A stretch of 64,000 nt of DNA, taken from positions 3,951,001 to 4,015,000 of the forward strand of contig CP126195.1 of NCBI GenBank assembly GCA_030272155.1, given 5' to 3'. The notes under the pieces are model-generated. The model made no database searches, had not been told where the DNA came from, and worked only from the letters and a program-made list of their open reading frames with translations. A program made the translations under genes and the position numbers. Each line of letters opens with the position of its first letter. Positions within the stretch are counted from its first letter, which is position 1. Source of the DNA: Tetradesmus obliquus (lineage: Eukaryota > Chlorophyta > Chlorophyceae > Sphaeropleales > Scenedesmaceae). Shown here one piece after another: positions 57,101 through 64,000 of this stretch.

Positions 57101-60100
57101 CAGCAAGCAGTGGGGTGCTGGAGTGACGATGTTGTGCTTTGTGCCAGTGCATGCGGCTGCTTGGACTGCAACACAGTGCAGTGCGGCAACAGAATTCCAT
57201 CTATGATGATAACGTTACGCTTTTGTAAACAAGCTTGCGCACCTGCATCAGCACATTCTTGCCGGTGAACTCTTGGTGGGGGTCGCTGCGGGCGCTGAGG
57301 TTGCAGTTGCCGCCCGCCTGCACACCATACACATCACCAAACACGCCCGCGCGGTCGGCTCCCAGCACTGACTTGATTTCGTATGCTGTCCACACGTAGA
57401 ATGCTCCCTCCGACTTCTTGCCTGTGGCTGTGTCGAGCGAATCAGCGTCCTGCATTGCATTTACAGCAGCAGCAGCGGCAAGATAACATGTTATTGTTGT
57501 TATGTGTTCATCAGCATTGGTAAGCAGGGCGGAGGATGGTGCCGGGCTGATCCTGTTTTGAGAATTTTGAAGAACTGAGCGCTGTGCATTAACAGTGTGA
57601 CTAACCTCCGCGCAGACACACGACAGCTGCCTGCAAACCAGAACCCAAGCTGTCGTGCTTACGCATGCATGTGCAGCCAGAGTGGCCAAGCAATGCTGAC
57701 CTTCCATGAAATGCTGCTCTGCCTCTCCCAAAGCATGCGGACAAACCCCGTGACATCAGACCATACGTTGGGCAGTGCACCTCATCGACACGCTTACACT
57801 GCAGCTATTGCTGCAGCAAACCAAAGGATCAACTCGCCAGCTGCCGCCGCCGCAGCATGCAAAACAAAACCGCAGCTCACCTCTGCAGAGTACAGCCCTC
57901 CCTCAGGGTGTGTCATGTCACGCCGCATGTAGTCCAAAACCCCACGCACCACCGTGGCATAAACCCTGGGATCCATGAGCCGCTCATTCTCCACTGCCAG
58001 ACTGCTGCAGCTGCTGCCTGCTGATGCAGTGCCATCGCCAGCAGGAGCAGCAGCAGGGCTGACAAGTGTGGCACCGGCATCAGCAGCAGCAGCAGCGACG
58101 GCTGTGGCTGGTGCTGCTGCCTGCTGCTGCTTCTGTGCTGCCAGGGTGATGCGAAAGGCATCCAGGTAGGTGAGCGCTAGCTGGGGGTTGTCTGAAAGGC
58201 AGGTAAAAGCAAGGACAGCAGATTGAGCGATAGTTGGGGAAGCGAATCTGGGATCTAGCACACGCGCAGATCTAAACGCTCTCATGAAGTTCAATGCAAG
58301 CAAGGAGATAGCTAGCTGCACAGCAGACTTGCGCCATGTACAAGGCATGTGCTGCAACACCACAATAGGCAGCGCTTCTGCTCATACCATAACTAACTCG
58401 CCCGCTTTTATTCAACAGCACCCACAGTGCCATGTGCTGCATGAAATACAATGAACTTCTAGCTGCTTGTCTCCTCTCGTTCAGACCCATTTCTAACACC
58501 CACCATACATCATCTTCTCAAAGTGTGGCACATGCCAGAACTCGTCCACGCTGCAAGCAGCAGGCAGCAAGCCAGCACAACAGCAGCAGCGACCAGCAGT
58601 GTCAGCTCACGTACCGGACGGACGTGCGACGAAGGCGAGCCCAGCTGCGCCATGCGCACCTGTGTTTGAAGATGGCCCTCGCATCCCCCGGCTGGTCATG
58701 CGACTACGTCTGACCAATGGTTTGTTCAACGGCGTTTGATCAATGCTTGCAGGCTCAGCACACACAGAAGATCATCACGCTCACCTGTATCTGCGGAAAC
58801 CTCTCCCCAGCTGGTCCGACCAGAGTCACACATTTAGGCAACAACTCAATCCACATAGTGTCGTAGGCAGGTTTGCATCTTCCAACACACAGAAGATCAT
58901 CACGCGCACCTGTATCTGTGGAAGCCGCCTCCCAGCTGGCCGTACCTTCTCGTGCACGCATTAAAACTACTGCTGAACAAAAGCTTGAATGCATGTCCAC
59001 ACAAAAATCAAGCCACCCGCATCCGCACCTGTATCTGTCGAAGCCCCCTCCCAGCTAGTCTGCCTTAAACGTCTTGGCAACAAGCCAGTGCCGCCAACCA
59101 TATGCGTGCATGCTCTATAACCTGCAAACACGCACTACAGCCGCCGCATGCGCACAGCGCACCTGTATCTGTGGAAGCCCCCTCCCAGCTGGTCATACCT
59201 CACCGCGCACCCAACAGACCAGTTGCAACAACAGCATGTATGCATGCATGCGCATTGAACACCTTTTGAGCAGTCAAGCCACCCGCGCCGCACCTGTATC
59301 TGTGGAAGCCCCCTCCCAGCTGGTCGTACATGCCGCCAGCAGCCATGGCCTGCAGGCTCTGCAGGCTGGCCGACAGCAGCTGCTGCGCCGACAGCGCCTT
59401 GCTGCTGGGCTTGGCGCCACTGGCAGCCTGACAGAACGGCACGAGAAACACAAGGAGGATATTTTGGTCAGTGCAGCAGAGTTCAGGTCTGACAGCAGCA
59501 CCAGCAGCAGCTCGTTATCCTACGGCGCTGTGCTAGCTCTCTGCACTCATGTGCAATTCAACCCAACACTGACCACGCAACATCAACATGCAACATGCAA
59601 CAACATACATCCCTACTGTGATGTTCCGTCAGAACAGCACCTGCTCTGTGGCAGCGCGCAGCAGCAGGTTGATCTCCGAGGGCCGAGGGAACTTTGGCGG
59701 CCCCCCAAAACCCCCAAGCTTTGCGTCATAGCCCTTCATCAGCGCCTTGGCGCAGCCCTGCACTGCTGCCAGCAGCCGCTTGGGGTCTGCTGCTGCTGCT
59801 GCTGAAGATGATTGGCCTGCTGGGCTGGCTGGCGGGGAGGAGGTGAGGGCCTCCAGCTGGGACATGATGGTGGAGGCCTGGCAGCAGCAGCAGCAGGAGC
59901 AGCAGCAGCAGCAGCAACAAAACACACGGAGGTTGTGAGTGAGCGTCTCCCTGTAACAGCTGATCCAACATGATTTGCTGCCATCGCAGCAACAGGGATT
60001 TGCTGCTGCACAGGAGCAACAGCATAACAACAGCAACACACCCGCAGCTCCTTCCCACCTGCTCCTCCAGCTCGCTGCGCTTGGTGCCCCACAGCTGCGC

Positions 60101-60149
60101 GATGCGCCTCAGGATGGTGGGGAAGCTGGGCATGCCGTACTGGTCAGTG

Positions 60150-60225
<76 letters not shown>

Positions 60226-60806
60226 GCAGCAGCAGCAGCAGCGCCGGCAGCAGCAGCAGCAGCAGCAGCACCGGCAGCAGCAGCAGCAGCAGCAGCACCG
60301 GCAGCAGCAGACCAGCACTTCAGCTGATACTTCTAAGTCCGGGCTAAGCCACTGTCAGCCTGCAGTGCAAGCTGCGAATGACATGAAACACAAAGCTAAT
60401 ACCGAGCTAATAGGACCTGCATGGTGCTGCTTGTACTCTGTGTACACTCGGGACCACAGCGCTCACCAGGGTAGTATGTGCCGCCGTAGAAGGGCTTGAG
60501 CTCCCCGGGGGTGAGCCACACGCTCATGGGCCAGCCACCACCACCAGTCAGCGCCTGCACAAAGGTCATCTGCAGCAGCAGGGGCAGCAGCAGCAGCACT
60601 TTCTTAGCATGCAAAGCAAAATTATGAGAGCGACTTATTGACAAGTCAATCTGCAACCTGTGCAGTGCGACCTTTAGCTAGCCATGTGGCACACAAGAGT
60701 CCAGCACACAGAAGCTGAACATCCAGAGCAGCGGCCTTGAAGGAGCTGTACAGCCGTGTGGCACTCACATACACCCGGTCCACGTCCGGCCGCTCCTCCC
60801 TGTCAA

Positions 60807-60865
<59 letters not shown>

Positions 60866-62643
60866 CAGCAGCAGCAGCGAGGTGGTGGTACATCAGCATC
60901 ACGTGCAGCAGGAGTAATGGTCACCATGCGGCATGAGGCACTGCCACATGTCTTGCTGACACATGCCAGCTTTGACAGATGCTGGTTGCTGCTGTTGCCA
61001 GCTTCATGCCGCAGCCCTGGCAACTACCAAGGTGTGAAGAGATGCTGTGCTTCTTCTATTTCAGGACATTAACATTGTTTGGCTGGCGTTGACTGGCGTT
61101 GACTTCAAACCTTGATGTTGATGAAGTGCTTGTTCATGATGGCCGCTGTCTCCTCGCTCTCAAAAGACTCGTGCTCCATCACGTGGCACCTGAAGCAGCG
61201 GCAGCAGCAGCAGCAGTAGCAAACACGCATTGACTTCATTCGCGCTATCCAACCTGCCTCAGAGCTTTGCATAACCCACTACGCTTTGTGCCCCGGGCAA
61301 TCAGCAAAGCATTGCCTGACAACATCAGCTAGTCACGGCATGCAGCAGCAATGCACGCGTGCATGTTGTAACACACGTAGGCAGCTGTCATGCCCATGCA
61401 TGAATTCCCTCTATCAAATTCCCGTGTATCTATACAGAGCAGCCGCCTCACCAGTGGCAGGTGGCGTAGCCCACAGACAACAAGATGGGCTTGTCCTGCC
61501 CATGCATGTGCTCCCTTTATCAAATTCCCATGTTTGTATACAGAGCAGCCGCCTCACCAGTGGCAGGTGGCGTAGCCCACAGACAAAAAGATGGGCTTGT
61601 CCTGCTGCCGTGCTGCCTCAAAGGCCTCCTCGCCCCAGGGGTACCACTCCACCTGCAAGCAAGCAAGCATACAACAGCAGGCATCATCAGGCGTGCACCA
61701 GCAGCACTAGCAAGCACACCAGCAGTTTCAGCAACACTGGCATGGGTTACTGATGTGCAGTGATGCAGACAGTGGTGTGTTGCGGCGGAAATGCTTCGCC
61801 ACATGCCTCAGGGTGTCGCCTACCCTGTTAGCTCTGATTGCCTACTGCGAGGTTGGATGCAGGACACCATGCCACCCCACAACAACAGCGTGCAACTTTG
61901 CAATTGCAGAGCATGTTTGATGATGGTAGTGGTGCAGTCAGGGGTACCGTTATGTGTTCGGTGACTGGCAGTTGACTGGCAGTTGTGCGTTCAGCAAGAC
62001 GTCACATAGACAACAGCTACTGCGCTTCTTCTCACAGGCAGTACATGTACAACAGCAAGCCCATGCATACAGCAATGTCAGGTTTTGGCAACAGTCTGAA
62101 AGCTATGATACATTTCAACGGGGTAGCACATGCAGCGAGGCTGCTTGGCAACCATGATGGCTGTGCCAGCAGCAGCAGCACCACCACCACCAGCAGCAGC
62201 AGCAGCTGCTGCTGCTGCAGCAACACAACTCGTGCATTCCACGCTCCATGGCTCTACATACTGCTGTGGCAGCCCGCACATTTCTGATCACGCATTTAAT
62301 GATGTGCCTCGGCTGCTTTTGAGCTAGCTGCAACTCCGGATCAGTGTCTCGGCACTAGCACTGTTTGTAGTAGAACTGCCGGAGAGGCGAGTGCTTCGCT
62401 CACCGGGTTGTGCGCATGCTGCAGCAGATAAGGGCTTTGTTCTTTTGCAAGCCTGTTTGTGTGCTTGTGCTCGCCCGCAGCTGCCTGCGATGCTGCTGCT
62501 TGAGGCATGTCGGTTGCCTGCTGCCTGCCCGAGACAATTGATCGTTGCAAGGTGCGCAAGCAAGGGTTCAAAAGCTTACGATGTGGCTGTAACGAACTAA
62601 ATGCGACTGCGCATAAGCGACGAGAGCAGCGGCAGGCCAGCAT
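54190..62643 (-). CDS. SPATA20: SPATA20/YyaL-family (DUF255) thioredoxin-fold protein
   Basis: Seventeen exons on the minus strand: 62643-62404, 61652-61558, 61189-61111, 60807-60769, 60569-60467, 60150-60059, 59877-59641, 59427-59294, 58550-58504, 58191-57881, 57449-57243, 56886-56749, 56553-56325, 56120-55986, 55414-55277, 54980-54817 and 54552-54190. They close to 916 residues. The first ~45 residues are basic and Ser-rich, an organelle presequence. Then come the family hallmarks [20 protein letters not shown], the thioredoxin-like C110-H-W-C113 in [101 protein letters not shown] and [12 protein letters not shown]. The (alpha/alpha)6-barrel region resembles N-acylglucosamine epimerase folds. 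Biochemical function is poorly defined in all kingdoms; redox or sugar-related roles are suggested. Several introns carry tandem exon-edge copies and CAG runs. Confidence 0.93.
55480..55812 (-). repeat. three intronic copies of the SPATA20-like exon 15 start
   Basis: Segments 55812-55753, 55673-55609 and 55543-55480 each repeat the first ~60 bases of exon 15 with its AG acceptor ([20 protein letters not shown]), upstream of the real exon in gene order. The period is 123-144 bp. Divergence increases away from the real exon. They lack donors and run into intron sequence. Confidence 0.92.
56930..57185 (-). repeat. decayed copies of the SPATA20-like exon 12 acceptor edge
   Basis: Minus-strand phrases like the exon 12 start (TTGCAG, then TTCAAGCAGCT) recur near 57180, 57005 and 56950 upstream of the real acceptor at 56887. 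They are linked by GCAGCAGTGTGGCGCAGCAG-type spacers. These are more decayed than the exon 15 copies. Confidence 0.65.
58779..59200 (-). repeat. four intronic copies of the SPATA20-like exon 8 end
   Basis: Segments at 59200-59157, 59064-59024, 58946-58905 and 58820-58779 repeat the last ~40 coding bases of exon 8 (around [11 protein letters not shown]) with the AG/GT donor. Together with the real exon end at 59294 they form a five-member array with spacing of 118-133 bp. Each copy keeps a GT donor at the equivalent place, so each is a potential alternative 5' splice site by sequence, though only the first follows an open exon. Confidence 0.92.
60153..60309 (-). repeat. CAG/CTG run abutting the exon 6 acceptor of the SPATA20-like gene
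   Basis: About 155 bases of triplets, CTG on the gene's sense strand, end directly at the CCAG acceptor of exon 6. The run contains four interruptions of CGGCAG/CCGGCAG type. Confidence 0.92.
60811..60876 (-). repeat. CAG/CTG run abutting the exon 4 acceptor of the SPATA20-like gene
   Basis: About twenty-two triplets, CTG on the sense strand, immediately precede the CCAG acceptor of the 39-base exon 4. A shorter run of the same polarity precedes exon 7 (59881-59915). Confidence 0.92.
61440..61500 (-). repeat. intronic copy of the SPATA20-like exon 2 end
   Basis: Minus-strand bases 61500-61440 repeat the last ~45 bases of exon 2 ([15 protein letters not shown]) plus donor and following intron, 118 bp beyond the real exon end at 61558. 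The two copies are almost identical, so this duplication is recent. The flanking CATGCATG...CCCTTTATCAAATTCCC-like intron sequence is duplicated too. Confidence 0.9.
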
Positions 62644-64000
62644 TCCTTCTGCCTGCTGTACAATTGGTACTGCAGCATGGATTAGTGCAGAGCTGTTCGT
62701 GCTTCTTTCGCTTTGCGTTCAGTCAGTGCTGCGCCGGCAAGTGACATTACATCGTATGAGTCATGGGCCACACTGTTGGTCCTTGTGTGTACTGTTCCTG
62801 CAAACCCTAAACCACAGCAATGAAGTGCAAAGCGTGCAAAAGCCCGGCAAGGTTTACAAGCGATCAAAGGAGCAAAGACAAAGCCCTGCAAGTGCTGGCT
62901 AGTTGCACACCATGTGTGTAAACATGCAGAACACGTACAGGCAGCACACCAAGGCTTTGAAAGGGCAACTTGCCCTTTGTTGGACATGCCGCAAGCGTGC
63001 ACATCACCCAGCAGGTACCACGCACCAGCAGCTGGATCCATTCTTACAGCTGCCAAGAGTGGAAAGTCCAAAACACAAGGCAACATATGATGGAAACTTA
63101 TGTAATTTCTATGTATACAACAATCTCCAGCAAAGCACGCCTTTCATTCACCCCTGCCAGCCTGGGGGTGCTGTGCACCCACAGGTACGTGACCAGCCAA
63201 TTCTGCTTGAGCTGGCCTCGCTATGCCGCACAAACATTGGTGCGATTAACTGCATTCCCCATTGCCGTGCATTCCACTTCAGCATACCAGCCACCCAGTT
63301 AAATGTGAATGGGTTTGATCAGCTGGTTCACTTGGTGCCACAACAAGTGCTCAGCTTCAAGAGCAGCACACTGCAGAACATGATCCCTGCCTCAGGCTGC
63401 AAGGCAAGCAAATCCAAAGTCCAATGACCATGCTTCTTGTGGGGCCCATTTTGCAGGGCCCTCACAACAATAGCACCATGCAGCAGCAATCAGCCGCTGC
63501 ACAATGCACAATAATTCAGCAAGCGCAACTGCAGAAGCTTCGCGATGCAGCAGCTACTCAACACCCTACAGGGTATAGCAGCAAGTTGCTTGACAGGGGA
63601 AGGTGATCGAAAGCATGCTGGCTGTCCTAAGCATCTTCATTTGCAGTCACTGCCTGTGTTGAGCTGGCTGCACAGACACGCCCGTCACCTGACTACCACA
63701 GCACACATTTGTGTGTACTGCTTAAGCTGCAGCAGTGCAGAGCCCATCAGAGACCCTGTGCCGCCTTATGGCCTGCACCTGCAAGCTGCCTTCAAAGTAC
63801 ACCGACTCCTGCTGCACTCCTGCCTACACTGTAGGACTAGTGCACTTGCCAGCTCAGAAATTTCTGCAGTACCTGACAACAAACAGCTGCCCTACCAGCA
63901 CACAAGATAATCTCGTCGCCGCAGGAAACATCAGCGCAGCCAACAAACACAGTGTAGTGCATCATCCAGTAGCATGTGGCCAGCACATCACTGTAGCATC
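62644..64000. other. 5' flank of the SPATA20-like gene; no gene assigned
   Basis: This contains the presumed promoter of the SPATA20-like gene. Several open stretches are present, for example 63182-63427 (+) after a CACAG acceptor-like site, but none shows a domain or convincing coding character. Composition is more AT-rich than the genes. Part of a further gene running off the right edge cannot be excluded. Confidence 0.4.

Noticed and set aside
59970-60499. PolyQ open frames on the plus strand at 60 kb
   Set aside because: They are translations of the intronic CAG run antisense to the SPATA20-like gene.
62903-63427. 174-codon plus-strand open frame near the right end
   Set aside because: No domain, unremarkable composition and no support for its start; left unassigned.

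Overview
The window looks like nuclear DNA of a chlorophyte green alga, probably class Chlorophyceae and possibly a Scenedesmus-like member of the Sphaeropleales (this placement is inference). The grounds are small exons with clean GT-AG introns, plastid-targeted and thylakoid-lumen proteins, abundant CAG/CTG runs, and TGTAA motifs (the usual green-algal polyadenylation signal) downstream of several stops. By hand I could assemble seven intact spliced genes whose exon lengths and phases close exactly: a PsbP-domain lumen protein (- strand, 623-3486), an RRM plus triple RanBP2 zinc-finger RNA-binding protein (+, 3786-7378), a NIT2-type omega-amidase (+, 8080-11488), an F-box-like repeat protein (-, 12444-14308), copies B and D of an unnamed CS-domain membrane protein (+, 18859-21581; -, 49718-52449), and a SPATA20/DUF255 thioredoxin-fold protein (-, 54190-62643). 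An eighth is a very large 22-exon gene (+, 27839-44618).

The large gene is the most striking one. Its 1526-residue product has an adenylation domain, a phosphopantetheine carrier domain and a long C-terminal part with six membrane helices alternating with three hexapeptide-like domains. This is the architecture of epsilon-poly-L-lysine synthetase and of the NRPS terminal domain family TIGR02353. It suggests that a eukaryotic alga makes a poly(amino acid) or an aminoacyl conjugate on a membrane-bound enzyme. Its 4.9-kb intron 9 carries an antisense DIRS/PAT-type retroelement with split direct repeats.

The 14.6-26.5 kb region is a tandem array of three copies (A, B, C) of a gene fusing a PIH1-type CS domain to a multi-pass membrane region. 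A fourth copy (D) lies inverted at 48.7-52.4 kb. B and D read cleanly; A and C carry frame breaks or an internal stop. Copies A, B and D are followed by a 96-99 bp exon nearly identical to the last coding exon of NIT2, so a piece of that gene has travelled with the array.

Across the window, introns contain short tandem copies of the edge of the neighbouring exon together with its splice site. Examples lie in NIT2, the RNA-binding protein, the NRPS-like gene (at least seven exons), copy D and SPATA20 (at least four exons). The 3' ends of SPATA20 and of the NRPS-like gene are amplified downstream of their stops in the same way. Between 44.8 and 48.0 kb is a higher-order non-coding array of two unit types. 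The ends of the window (1-622 and 62644-64000) have no gene I can assign. No rRNA, tRNA or CRISPR was seen.
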